The position numbers and the translations under genes were made by a program. A DNA stretch of 64,000 bases, from assembly GCA_029262065.1 (NCBI GenBank), contig JAJDAC010000048.1, positions 124,001 to 188,000 of the forward strand. Direction: 5' to 3'. The notes beneath the pieces were generated by a model. The model saw only the letters and a program-made list of their open reading frames with translations, was not told where the DNA came from and did not search any database. Shown here piece after piece: positions 1-7,461 of this stretch (position 1 is the stretch's first letter; each line of letters opens with the position of its first letter). The stretch comes from Candidatus Krumholzibacteriota bacterium (lineage in GTDB: Bacteria > Krumholzibacteriota > Krumholzibacteriia > JAJRXK01).

Positions 1-1
1 C

Positions 2-472
2 AACATCAACTGCACGGTCCATGCCGGCGAGGCCTGGGGCCCCGAGAGTATTCAGCAGGCGCTGCACTATCTGGGCGCGCACCGGATTGGGCACGGAGCT
101 CGGGTCGAAGAGGATTCCGATCTCACGCACTACATTGCCGACCATCGAATTCCCATCGAGGTGGGGCTCAGCAGCAGCGTGCGAACGCAAAGCGTGCCGA
201 GCCTCGAGCGGCATCCATTGCGTCGATTCCTCCGACGGGGACTTCGATTGACCCTGTGCAGTCACAACCGTCTGTTCCTGGACAACTCCTTGACGCATGA
301 GATGCGCCTGGCGGTCGACACGTTCGACCTGACGTTGCTCGACATCGAGAACCTGATCGTCATGGGGTTCAAGAGCGCGTTCTTGCACCAGACCGACCGC
401 AAAGAGCTGCTACGGGGAGCCGTGCAGGAATTCGGTGAAGTTCGCCGTCGGCATGGACTGGAGGGTCCGTGA
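2..472 (+). CDS. Adenosine deaminase-like protein, C-terminal part (5' truncated by window edge)
   Basis: This is the last 156 residues of an amidohydrolase of the adenosine/AMP deaminase family, which hydrolyse adenosine to inosine. Two family blocks are clear: HAGE near the visible start (a zinc-ligand His and the catalytic Glu) and HRIGHG (the catalytic His). The third block normally reads TDD or TDN-RLMS and carries the zinc-binding, catalytic Asp. Here it reads SHNRLF, so that Asp is a His. The stop codon overlaps the GTG start of the purine nucleoside phosphorylase gene by the sequence GTGA, so the two are probably translationally coupled. Coupling to PNP supports a nucleoside salvage role. 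The altered metal site makes ordinary deaminase activity uncertain. The N-terminal HxH zinc motif lies outside the window. Confidence 0.85.
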   Translation, partial: NINCTVHAGEAWGPESIQQALHYLGAHRIGHGARVEEDSDLTHYIADHRIPIEVGLSSSVRTQSVPSLERHPLRRFLRRGLRLTLCSHNRLFLDNSLTHEMRLAVDTFDLTLLDIENLIVMGFKSAFLHQTDRKELLRGAVQEFGEVRRRHGLEGP

Positions 473-1350
473 GTCATCTAAAGGCCGCGGACGGCTGGCG
501 CTTGGACGACGCCTTCGCGCAGCGCGTGGAAGCGGCGGCTGAGTCGTTGCGAGCCGAAGGGTTTGGCGCGCCCGTGGGCATGGTGCTCGGAAGTGGACTG
601 GGCAACGTGGTCGACCGCATGGAGGTCCAGGCCGTGCGGCCGTTCGGTGAGATACCGGGATTCCATGCTCCCACGGTGGCCGCCCACAAGGGCCAGCTGG
701 TGCAAGGGACTCACGACGGGCGCTCGGCCCTGATTCTGCAAGGCCGCCTGCACGCCTACGAGGGCCTGGACATGGCCGACGTGGTGTTTCCCATCGCCAC
801 GTTGGTAGCGCTTGGTTGCCGTACCATTCTCATGACCAATGCGGCCGGTGGTCTGCATCCCGATTCCCGCGCGGGCGATGTCATGGTCATCTCCAGCCTG
901 ATCGACTTCCACTGGGCGGACGCGACGCGCGGTCTGGTATTGCCCCCGGCCAATGTCGACACCGAGGTCGCCTTGCGGGCGGCCACCCACGCGGGGCCAT
1001 TCGATCGTGCGCTGGCCCACGGTCTGGTGAAGGTTGCGGCCTCTTGCAAGGTCTTCGCTCGCACCGGTACCTACGTCTCGTTGTGGGGTCCCAACTACGA
1101 GACGCCGCGAGAGATCGGCTTTCTGCGCCGTATCGGCGGCGACGCCGTGGGCATGAGCACGGGTCCCGAGTCGGCCTTCGCGCGGCGAATGGGCGTGCGC
1201 CTGGCGGGGATATCGCTGATTACCAATGTCGCGGTGGAATCCGGTGGCGAAGTGGTTACGCACGACGAGGTGATCGAAGTGGGGGCGGCCAGTCGGGAGT
1301 CGCTGGCCGACGTCATTCTGGCCGCGTTGCCCCTTCTGCACGGGTCGTGA
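469..1350 (+). CDS. punA: Purine nucleoside phosphorylase (trimeric PNP family)
   Basis: This 293-residue protein cleaves purine nucleosides with phosphate to free base and ribose-1-phosphate. Trimeric-PNP motifs are present: an N-terminal GSGLG phosphate loop, the GRLHAYEG block, TNAAGGL, the purine-pocket Glu in GPNYETP, GMST, and the base-binding Asn in SLITN. Length fits the roughly 270-300-residue family. The start is GTG, overlapping the upstream deaminase-like stop. No strong Shine-Dalgarno is needed if it is coupled. With NupC, uridine kinase and Hpt nearby it forms a nucleoside salvage neighbourhood. The sequence does not show whether it prefers inosine, guanosine or S-methylthioadenosine. 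Confidence 0.93.
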   Translation: MSHLKAADGWRLDDAFAQRVEAAAESLRAEGFGAPVGMVLGSGLGNVVDRMEVQAVRPFGEIPGFHAPTVAAHKGQLVQGTHDGRSALILQGRLHAYEGLDMADVVFPIATLVALGCRTILMTNAAGGLHPDSRAGDVMVISSLIDFHWADATRGLVLPPANVDTEVALRAATHAGPFDRALAHGLVKVAASCKVFARTGTYVSLWGPNYETPREIGFLRRIGGDAVGMSTGPESAFARRMGVRLAGISLITNVAVESGGEVVTHDEVIEVGAASRESLADVILAALPLLHGS

Positions 1351-1428
1351 AGTCGACCGGCCGCGGCCGGCTTGAACCGGTCGCCGCAGTATGCAAAGCT
1401 TGCGGCTCATCTTGAGCAAGAGAGTGCC

Positions 1429-2853
1429 ATGAGCCGCGCGCAGCGCCGATTCTTCCGCATCGTGATCCTGGTAGGGCCACTGCTGTTTCTGCAGGCGGCC
1501 CTGGCTTTCGCGCGTCCCAACCTGGTCGTGTTCGCGGTCGATACGTTGCGGGCCGATCGCCTGTCCTGTTATGGCCACAACCGGCCCACCAGCCCCAACA
1601 TCGACTGGATCGCCGAGCGTGGTGTTCGCTTCGATCACGCCGTGGCCACCGCGCCGTGGACGCTACCCAGCTTCGCCAGTCTATTCACCGGCCGGTACCC
1701 CACGCGTCATGGCGCGGGCCTGGTAGGGCCCACGCGCAACCTGGGATCCGACGTTCCGCGCGTGCTGAGCGCCGAGGCCACGACGCTGGCCGAGGTGTTG
1801 CGCGAGGCCGGCTATCAGACCGGGGCCGTGGTGACCAATCCGTACCTTTCGCTGGGCCTGCACCGCGGCTTCGACCACTACCGGTATAGCGCCATGGCGG
1901 CGCCGCAGGTGGGGGTTCTGGCGCGCAGTTGGTTGGCCAGCACCAGCGACGACGAGCCGTTCTTTCTGCTGTGTCATTTCAACGACCCGCATGAGCCCAC
2001 CGACGCGGCCACGCCGTACCTGCGGGCCGTGGACGCCGACCAGTCGGTTGTAGGCGACCCGCAGCGCCGCGCGTTGCAACGCTGGGGCAGCGACGACGCC
2101 GTGCACCTGGGCCGCGTGACCGACCCGGCCCGGGCCGCGGACGCGCTTCGTACCAAACTCGCGTTGTACGACGCCAACATTCTCGAAGTCGACTACGAGA
2201 TCGGGCGCGTGCTGCGACAGCTGGACCGGCAAGGCCAGCTGGAAAACACCCTCGTGGTCGTCGTCAGTGATCACGGCGAGGAGTTTCTCGAGCACGCCGA
2301 GGAAGAGCGGTTGGCCGGCGTCGATCCGCGCGGAATCTGGGGAATAGGGCACGGTCACAGCTTGTTTCGCGAAGTCACCCGCGTGCCCCTGATTCTCATG
2401 GGCCCCGGGCTCGAGCCCATGGTGCCGACGGTGGTTCCCCAACAGATCTCGCTGGTCGACTTCATGCCCACCGCATTGGCTTTGCTTGGGGTGGAATCGC
2501 CGGACCAGATGGATGGCACCGACCGCGTGTCGTGGTTGCAGGCCAGCGATCGCGAATCGCTACCGGCGGCCGTGGAGTCGATGGCCTACGGTCCCGATTG
2601 GATCGCCTACAGCGACGGCCACCGCAAGGTGATCACCAGCCGTACTGGCGATGTGCAGTGGGCCTTCGACACGTTGCGCGATCCGGCGGAAACCAACGAT
2701 CTGTCCGACCAGATCGACGTAGACGATGCGTCGTTGAACGAAGCGCTCGTGTGGTCCGACCTCGTCCAGTCCATGGCGCCGCCGCCGCCCGACCTGGCGA
2801 CGCTCGACGCGGCCACGATCGAGGCGTTGAAGATGCTGGGTTACGTACAGTAG
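1429..2853 (+). CDS. Exported sulfatase-fold (alkaline phosphatase superfamily) hydrolase
   Basis: This is a 474-residue protein. I chose the ATG at 1429 because it gives a clean signal peptide (basic MSRAQRR, hydrophobic core, AFA cleavage). A longer TTG-initiated frame from 1372 has no such feature. Metal-binding blocks of the sulfatase/phosphatase superfamily are visible: VDTLRADRLSCYG near the mature N-terminus, VVVSDHGEEF in the middle and GIGHGHS after it. The nucleophile block reads PWTLPSFASLFTG. The residue that would be Cys or Ser (formylglycine) in a true sulfatase is Thr, and the following Arg is Phe. Activity as a phosphoesterase or phosphotransferase is therefore more likely than sulfate ester hydrolysis. 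The substrate is unknown. It converges with the Rieske gene 4 bp downstream. Confidence 0.85.
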   Translation: MSRAQRRFFRIVILVGPLLFLQAALAFARPNLVVFAVDTLRADRLSCYGHNRPTSPNIDWIAERGVRFDHAVATAPWTLPSFASLFTGRYPTRHGAGLVGPTRNLGSDVPRVLSAEATTLAEVLREAGYQTGAVVTNPYLSLGLHRGFDHYRYSAMAAPQVGVLARSWLASTSDDEPFFLLCHFNDPHEPTDAATPYLRAVDADQSVVGDPQRRALQRWGSDDAVHLGRVTDPARAADALRTKLALYDANILEVDYEIGRVLRQLDRQGQLENTLVVVVSDHGEEFLEHAEEERLAGVDPRGIWGIGHGHSLFREVTRVPLILMGPGLEPMVPTVVPQQISLVDFMPTALALLGVESPDQMDGTDRVSWLQASDRESLPAAVESMAYGPDWIAYSDGHRKVITSRTGDVQWAFDTLRDPAETNDLSDQIDVDDASLNEALVWSDLVQSMAPPPPDLATLDAATIEALKMLGYVQ

Positions 2854-2857
2854 CCAT

Positions 2858-3943
2858 TCAATCTTCGCAGCGTTCCATCCATAGTTGATGAAAATGATGC
2901 ACGCCCTGCTCTTGCGAGGGCGCGTAGCGGCCACGGTCATAGAGGCGCGACCTCACGCCGCGTTGGACACCCTCGACCACGGCCTCGTCTTCCATTTCCA
3001 CGGTGTGCAGGTCGGCGCCGGCTCCGATGTCGAGCTTGCTCTTGTCCCATACGTAACTCATGAAGCGCACCCGCGTGGATTGCGGGCCGGTGGGCTCTAC
3101 CAGGTTCAGCGAGATTCCCCACGGGTAGACGTTCAGCATGAGGTTGGGAAACAACCAGAAATACAGGGCGGCGACCCACGAGCCGTCGCGTTGGTCCGGA
3201 TGGTCAACGGGCAACGAAAGAGCACGCTCGGGTGAATCACCGCGACCGATCTGCAGTGTGCCGTGTGGCAACAGCACCGTCTCGTAGCCTTTCCAGTCGA
3301 GCTCCTGGTTCAGGCCGGCGTGCACATACGGAATGTGGAAACCCTCGAGGAAATTGTCGAGGTACAAAGCCCAGTGCGCGTTGACGTGGTACGTGTGACT
3401 GCGCGCGACATCCAGGCGCATGTCGTTCAACGGAGCGAACGACAGCCGCTCTCGCACCGGTTGCATCCAGGTGTCGAAATCGGTCGCCTGCAGGTTCAGG
3501 TTGGTGAACGCCAATGGTCCCAGCCACTGTAGTGGGAGTTGGGGCAAGTCATCCCGGGGGCGGGGGAAGTCCTGGGCACCCTCGAAGCGAGGGGCCGATT
3601 CAAGCGCCCCATCCAGGTGAAAACAACGACCATGGTATCGGCATCGAAGACCGTGGGCCTCGCTGGCCGATTCGATCATTACGTTGCCGCGGTGGGTGCA
3701 CACGTTGGACAGGCAGTGGAATTTCCCGTCGTGACGCGTGCACAACAACGGTTCGTCGAGCGAACCGGGCAACAACGTGAACGGCTGCACGGCGGGTCCG
3801 TCCCGATCGACCTCGGGCAGAAACTGCCAGCTTGCCGCGAACACCGTGTCCAGTTGGCGCGCGTACGACTGCGCCTGCGAATAGTGGTGCGACGCGGGAG
3901 TCGACGCTCTCTCGATTGGTAATGAGTTCGGATCGCTGCTCAC
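2858..3943 (-). CDS. Rieske non-heme iron oxygenase, large subunit-like
   Basis: This 361-residue protein belongs to the aromatic ring-hydroxylating oxygenase alpha-subunit family. The Rieske [2Fe-2S] ligands are C82-T-H84 and C101-R-Y-H104, inside CTHRGN and CRYHGRCFHLDG. The mononuclear iron motif follows as DNFLEGFHIPYVH, with the expected spacing of two His. The start is GTG with AGGAG six bases upstream. No ferredoxin, reductase or beta subunit is adjacent, so it must borrow electron-transfer partners, and the substrate cannot be read from context. Many single-component family members in non-pollutant-degrading bacteria act on amines or sterols; that is family knowledge, not evidence here. 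Confidence 0.9.
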   Translation of the reverse strand: MSSDPNSLPIERASTPASHHYSQAQSYARQLDTVFAASWQFLPEVDRDGPAVQPFTLLPGSLDEPLLCTRHDGKFHCLSNVCTHRGNVMIESASEAHGLRCRYHGRCFHLDGALESAPRFEGAQDFPRPRDDLPQLPLQWLGPLAFTNLNLQATDFDTWMQPVRERLSFAPLNDMRLDVARSHTYHVNAHWALYLDNFLEGFHIPYVHAGLNQELDWKGYETVLLPHGTLQIGRGDSPERALSLPVDHPDQRDGSWVAALYFWLFPNLMLNVYPWGISLNLVEPTGPQSTRVRFMSYVWDKSKLDIGAGADLHTVEMEDEAVVEGVQRGVRSRLYDRGRYAPSQEQGVHHFHQLWMERCED

Positions 3944-4006
3944 GCTGGGCTCCTGGGTAGGGCCTCGATCGTAGCAGACGGCGTGGGACCAGGCGAAGAC
4001 TCTCGT

Positions 4007-4393
4007 CTAGCGCACCGGCAGGTTCTTCAACTCGCGATGCAGCTGTTCGAACAAGCGCACCGCATCTTCAATGCGGACCGGCTTTCCCAGGCATCGATGA
4101 GCACCCGCCTCGAAGGCCTTGCCCATCATGTCCGACGACCCAAACGCGCTACAAGCTACGACCAGCGTGGCGGGGTGGACGTCGAGGATGGCCTGAATCG
4201 TAGCCAGTGCGGTGGGTTGTTCGGCGAACGCCATGTCCATGAAAACCACCGACGGGCGCTGTGCGTGTACGTAGGTCAATGCCTCGTCGGCCGATTCGCA
4301 TGCCTCGATGACAGGAAACCCACTGGCCACGGCCGCTGCGTTGACACGTTGGCGTAGGGTATCTCGGTTATGCAGAATCAAGACCGGTTGCAT
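4007..4393 (-). CDS. Single-domain response-regulator receiver, atypical acidic pocket
   Basis: This 128-residue stand-alone receiver (CheY-like) has no output domain. The phospho-acceptor Asp is present in VVFMDM, with the switch Ser in ACSAFG and the conserved Lys in LGKP. The Mg-binding acidic pair after the first strand, usually DD or DDD, is replaced: the strand reads VLILHNRD. Metal binding and phosphorylation are probably weakened or altered. It lies alone between the Rieske and nupC genes on the same strand, with no histidine kinase nearby. A perfect 12-bp palindrome lies about 18 bp upstream of its start. It could be a partner of the degenerate chemosensory proteins at 36-43 kb, but nothing in the sequence links them. 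Confidence 0.85.
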   Translation of the reverse strand: MQPVLILHNRDTLRQRVNAAAVASGFPVIEACESADEALTYVHAQRPSVVFMDMAFAEQPTALATIQAILDVHPATLVVACSAFGSSDMMGKAFEAGAHRCLGKPVRIEDAVRLFEQLHRELKNLPVR

Positions 4394-4410
4394 CGGGCGC
4401 CTTCACTGAC

Positions 4411-4422
4411 GGGGTATACCCC
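4411..4422. promoter_or_regulatory. Perfect 12-bp palindrome upstream of the receiver gene
   Basis: GGGGTATACCCC is a perfect inverted repeat whose near edge is 18 bp before the start codon of the minus-strand receiver gene. The position and two-fold symmetry are what an operator for a dimeric regulator would show. A 12-bp palindrome can arise by chance, so this is a weak call. Confidence 0.3.
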
Positions 4423-4532
4423 GAGCCTGGCAAAGCAGGTGCCGGGTCCAGTGCTTCCCCGTGGTTCCCGTTGGTTTCCGGTGGCGCCGGGCGACCGTGC
4501 ACAGTGCGCCCGGGCCTGTGCTTGGTTGAAGT

Positions 4533-4559
4533 CACTACCGGGCGGTTCACCCGGTAGTG
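4533..4559 (-). terminator. Stem-loop directly after nupC
   Basis: A 10-bp perfect stem (CACTACCGGG paired with CCCGGTAGTG) with a 7-base loop begins two bases after the nupC stop on the minus strand. There is no T-run behind it. It may be a Rho-independent-like terminator without a U tract or an mRNA-stabilising 3' hairpin. Confidence 0.5.
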
Positions 4560-4560
4560 G

Positions 4561-5799
4561 CTAGAGCATGATCCCGGCGACCGCCGCGGTCATCCATGAG
4601 GCAAGGGCGCCGCCCAACAGAGCCCTCAGCCCCAGCTGGGCCAGGTCGGCTCGACGCTCGGGGGCCAGTGCTCCAATGCCACCGATCTGGATGGCGATGG
4701 AGCTGAAGTTCGCGAATCCGCACAACGCGTAGGTGCCCAGGATGACCGAGCGCTCGCTCAGAACCCCCGCCTCGACTGCCTCCATGAGGCTGGCGTAGGC
4801 CACGAACTCATTCACGGCTATTTTTTCGCCCAGTAGACCGGCAAACGCGAAGGCGTCGTCGCCTGGTACGCCGATGGCCCACGCCAACGGGAACAGGACC
4901 ACCCCGAATACCGCGTCCAGCGACTCCGGAAACGAGGCCCAGCCCAGTTTGTCGGCGCCTCGCGCCAATTGGCCGATGCCCGCGTCGAGCATGGCAATGA
5001 TCGCTCGGAAGGCCAGTAGCATGGCGCCCACGTTCAGCGCCAGGGTCAGACCCTGGCTGGCGCCCTCGGCCGCGGCATCGATCATGTTCACCGTGGTGCG
5101 CTCATCGGCGATCTCGACGCGACCCTGGGTCAGGCTGTGCCCCGTCTCGGGAATGAGGACCTTGGCCATGACCAGCGCCGCGGGCGCACTCATGATGCTG
5201 GCGGCCAGCAGGTGGCCGGCGTCCACGCCGAAACTCACGTAGCCCGCCAGCACGCTGCCCGCGATCGTGGCCATGCCGCCGGTCATGAGCACCATGAGCT
5301 CGCTCCTGGTCATCGTGGCGATGTAGGGGCGCACCACCAGTGGCGCCTCGGTCTGCCCGATGAATACGTTGGCGGCCACCGATAGGCTCTCGGCGCCACT
5401 TACGCCCATGGTCTTCGACATGAACCAGGCCATGCGGCCCACGACCTTTTGCATGATCCCCAGGTGGTACAGCACCCCCATGATCGAGCTGAAGAAGACG
5501 ATGACCGGCAATACCTGGAACGCGAAGATGAAGCCGAAGGTGTCGGTTCGGGTCACCAGGTCGCCAAACAGAAAGGAACTACCTTCGAGCGTAAAGGCCA
5601 GCAGGCTTGCAACCCCGGCCCGAACCGTGTCGAACAGGATTCGACCCGGTGGCAGAAGAAGAATAGTGGCCGCGAATGCCAGTTGCAGAGCCAGCCCCGT
5701 GGCGACCAGCCGCCAGGGTATGCGACCGCGGTCGACGCTGAACACCCAGCCGATGCCTACCAGTGCGACAAGCCCGCAGGCGCTGATCACGTGCTCCAT
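4561..5799 (-). CDS. nupC: Concentrative nucleoside transporter (NupC/CNT family)
   Basis: This 412-residue inner-membrane protein imports nucleosides using an ion gradient. It is hydrophobic throughout and carries CNT core motifs: GQTEAPLVVRPY in the re-entrant/TM4 region, SELMVLMTGGMATIAG after it, and a late EFVAYASL segment followed by TYALCGFANFSSIAIQIGG. The length matches bacterial CNTs (about 400). It is divergent from uridine kinase with a 235-bp shared upstream region. A transporter, a nucleoside kinase, PNP and Hpt together suggest uptake and salvage of nucleosides. It could favour purine or pyrimidine nucleosides; the sequence does not decide this. Confidence 0.93.
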   Translation of the reverse strand: MEHVISACGLVALVGIGWVFSVDRGRIPWRLVATGLALQLAFAATILLLPPGRILFDTVRAGVASLLAFTLEGSSFLFGDLVTRTDTFGFIFAFQVLPVIVFFSSIMGVLYHLGIMQKVVGRMAWFMSKTMGVSGAESLSVAANVFIGQTEAPLVVRPYIATMTRSELMVLMTGGMATIAGSVLAGYVSFGVDAGHLLAASIMSAPAALVMAKVLIPETGHSLTQGRVEIADERTTVNMIDAAAEGASQGLTLALNVGAMLLAFRAIIAMLDAGIGQLARGADKLGWASFPESLDAVFGVVLFPLAWAIGVPGDDAFAFAGLLGEKIAVNEFVAYASLMEAVEAGVLSERSVILGTYALCGFANFSSIAIQIGGIGALAPERRADLAQLGLRALLGGALASWMTAAVAGIML

Positions 5800-5953
5800 G
5801 AAGCTCCTGGGGAAATTGGCTTTCGCCTAGAGGACACGATGTCTCGTCTCGTCCGCCACCCGTACGGGCCGGGTGCAGCCGGGAGTCTCGAAGCCGCGAT
5901 TCTCCCGGGGGTACGCCGCGGGTGTCAAGGTTGGGGAATCGTGCGCAGCTGCA

Positions 5954-5982
5954 TTGACCTGGCCAGATCCCATCGGTACCAT
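5954..5982 (+). promoter_or_regulatory. Candidate sigma-70 promoter for udk-hpt
   Basis: TTGACC at 5954-5959 and TACCAT at 5977-5982 are separated by 17 bp. The match is 5 of 6 at -35 and 4 of 6 at -10. It lies about 50 bp upstream of the udk start in the nupC-udk divergent region. The rest of the 235-bp gap shows only GC-rich sequence. Confidence 0.45.
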
Positions 5983-6034
5983 TTTCGCGTCTGTACGAAA
6001 CTGTTCTTCCTATTCCGACCCGGCCAGAGGCCCC

Positions 6035-6727
6035 ATGTCCCAGCCCTTCGCCGAACCGCCCTCCGCCCATCAGCCCTCGGTGATCATTGGCATTGCCGGT
6101 GGTTCCGGCAGTGGCAAGACGACCGTGGCGTTCCGCGTGAAGGAGCACTTCCCGCGCGAGACCGTCGAGATCGTCCACCACGACAGCTACTACCACGATC
6201 AATCGAACCTGATGCCCGAAGAGCGCGTGCGGATCAACTACGATCACCCCAACGCGTTCGAAACCACGCTATTGGTGGATCACCTGGACCGGCTTTGCGA
6301 GGGTCGCTCGGTGGAAGAGCCCGTGTATGATTTCCAGACGCAACGGCGGTCGGCCCAGACCAAGCATGTGGAGCCGGCCGATATCGTGTTCGTGGAGGGT
6401 ATCCTCGTGCTCGAGAGCGCGCAGTTGCGCCAACGCATGGACATTCGCCTGTTCGTGGACGTCGACAGCGACGAACGATTCATTCGCCGCCTACAGCGCG
6501 ACATGGCCGAGCGCGGGCGTGACATGCCCTCGGTCATTGCGCAGTACCGGCAGACGGTTCGACCCATGCATCAGCAGTTCGTCGAACCCAGCAAACGCTA
6601 CGCGCAAGTGATCATTCCCGAGGGGGGGCACAACGCCGTGGCCATCGATATGATTTGCGCCAAGATCCAGGAGATCCTGGGACGACGGCGGTCAGCTGAT
6701 ACGGTCAACAAGGGATACGGGGGGTAG
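6035..6727 (+). CDS. udk: Uridine kinase
   Basis: This 230-residue P-loop kinase phosphorylates uridine and cytidine. Walker A is GGSGSGKT (residues 22-29). HHDSYYHD, YDHPNAF, VYDFQ and VEGILVLES are the uridine-kinase blocks that bind nucleoside and magnesium. The ATG at 6035 is preceded by AGAGG and gives the normal family length. The frame stays open upstream to 5873, but that stretch has no coding character. It is followed 2 bp later by hpt, so the two form one transcription unit. Together they cover pyrimidine and purine salvage. Confidence 0.95.
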   Translation: MSQPFAEPPSAHQPSVIIGIAGGSGSGKTTVAFRVKEHFPRETVEIVHHDSYYHDQSNLMPEERVRINYDHPNAFETTLLVDHLDRLCEGRSVEEPVYDFQTQRRSAQTKHVEPADIVFVEGILVLESAQLRQRMDIRLFVDVDSDERFIRRLQRDMAERGRDMPSVIAQYRQTVRPMHQQFVEPSKRYAQVIIPEGGHNAVAIDMICAKIQEILGRRRSADTVNKGYGG

Positions 6728-6729
6728 GC

Positions 6730-7284
6730 GTGACATTCGATGACCAGGAACATCTCGAAAGAGATCCGCTGATCGATCAGATTCTCATTTCCAGCGCTGA
6801 GATTCAGCGCCGCGTGGCCGAGTTGGGACGCGAGATCTCGGTCGAGTACCGCGAGACCGTGCCGATTCTCGTGAGCATTCTCAAAGGTGGCGTGGTGTTC
6901 CACGCCGATCTCATGCGGCGCCTATCGGTGTTGCACGAGATAGATTTCCTGAGCGTGAGCAGCTACGAGGGGGGCACGCAGTCCACCGGGGTCGTGAAGA
7001 TCCTCAAGGATCTGGGCAACAGTATTACCGGGCGCGATGTGTTGCTGGTGGAAGACATCGTCGACACGGGTCTCACGCTGCAGTACCTGCGCGAAATCCT
7101 CAACGCTCGCCATCCGAATTCGCTGAAGGTGTGCACCTTGCTGAACAAGGTGGACGCCCGCCAGGTCGATGTACCACTCGAATACGTTGGGTTCGATATT
7201 CCCAACGAATTCGTCATTGGTTACGGCCTCGACTACGACGAGAAGTATCGTCACCTGCCGTTTATCGGGGTGATGAAGGGGTAG
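6730..7284 (+). CDS. hpt: Hypoxanthine phosphoribosyltransferase
   Basis: This 184-residue enzyme converts hypoxanthine or guanine plus PRPP to IMP or GMP. The PRPP-binding loop is VLLVEDIVDTGLTL. The early block VSILKGG and the late VGFDIPNEFVIGYGLDYDE are typical of bacterial Hpt. The GTG start lies 2 bp after the udk stop, with a G-rich Shine-Dalgarno overlapping the end of udk. In many bacteria hpt sits between tilS and ftsH. Here tilS and ftsH are adjacent at 47-50 kb and hpt has been placed with udk. A small acidic gene follows 36 bp downstream. Confidence 0.95.
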   Translation: MTFDDQEHLERDPLIDQILISSAEIQRRVAELGREISVEYRETVPILVSILKGGVVFHADLMRRLSVLHEIDFLSVSSYEGGTQSTGVVKILKDLGNSITGRDVLLVEDIVDTGLTLQYLREILNARHPNSLKVCTLLNKVDARQVDVPLEYVGFDIPNEFVIGYGLDYDEKYRHLPFIGVMKG

Positions 7285-7320
7285 GTCCGAGGTCGTTTTT
7301 GTTGCGCGGGAGCATCAAGA

Positions 7321-7455
7321 ATGTTTGATGAAAGCCTCGAATACGACGACGAATACAATACCAACGACGAGCTCGACTTCGACGACGACGTTGGTGACGA
7401 CGATGAAGAAGAGTACCTCATCGACGACGATGAGGACGAAGACTACGAGTACTGA
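7321..7455 (+). CDS. 44-residue highly acidic microprotein
   Basis: This short frame begins at ATG 7321 with GGGAG eight bases upstream, a good ribosome-binding site, and ends at TGA 7453-7455. Of 44 residues, 26 are Asp or Glu (16 D, 10 E), six are Tyr, and there is no Lys, Arg or Cys. It starts MFDESLEYDDEYN and ends DDEDEDYEY. It follows hpt by 36 bp on the same strand and is probably in the udk-hpt transcript. I recognise no family. A DNA mimic, a metal or cation buffer, or an RNA polymerase/ribosome-binding acidic tail are all possible. Low-complexity GAC/GAA runs could also give a chance frame, but the Shine-Dalgarno argues against that. Confidence 0.6.
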   Translation: MFDESLEYDDEYNTNDELDFDDDVGDDDEEEYLIDDDEDEDYEY

Positions 7456-7461
7456 GACCGT

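Noticed and set aside
478-1638. Long minus-strand frame of 386 codons opposite the PNP gene
   Set aside because: It mirrors the codon pattern of the PNP gene, contains no family motif and is a shadow of GC-rich third positions. The same applies to other long antisense frames such as 28610-29977 and 31556-33103.
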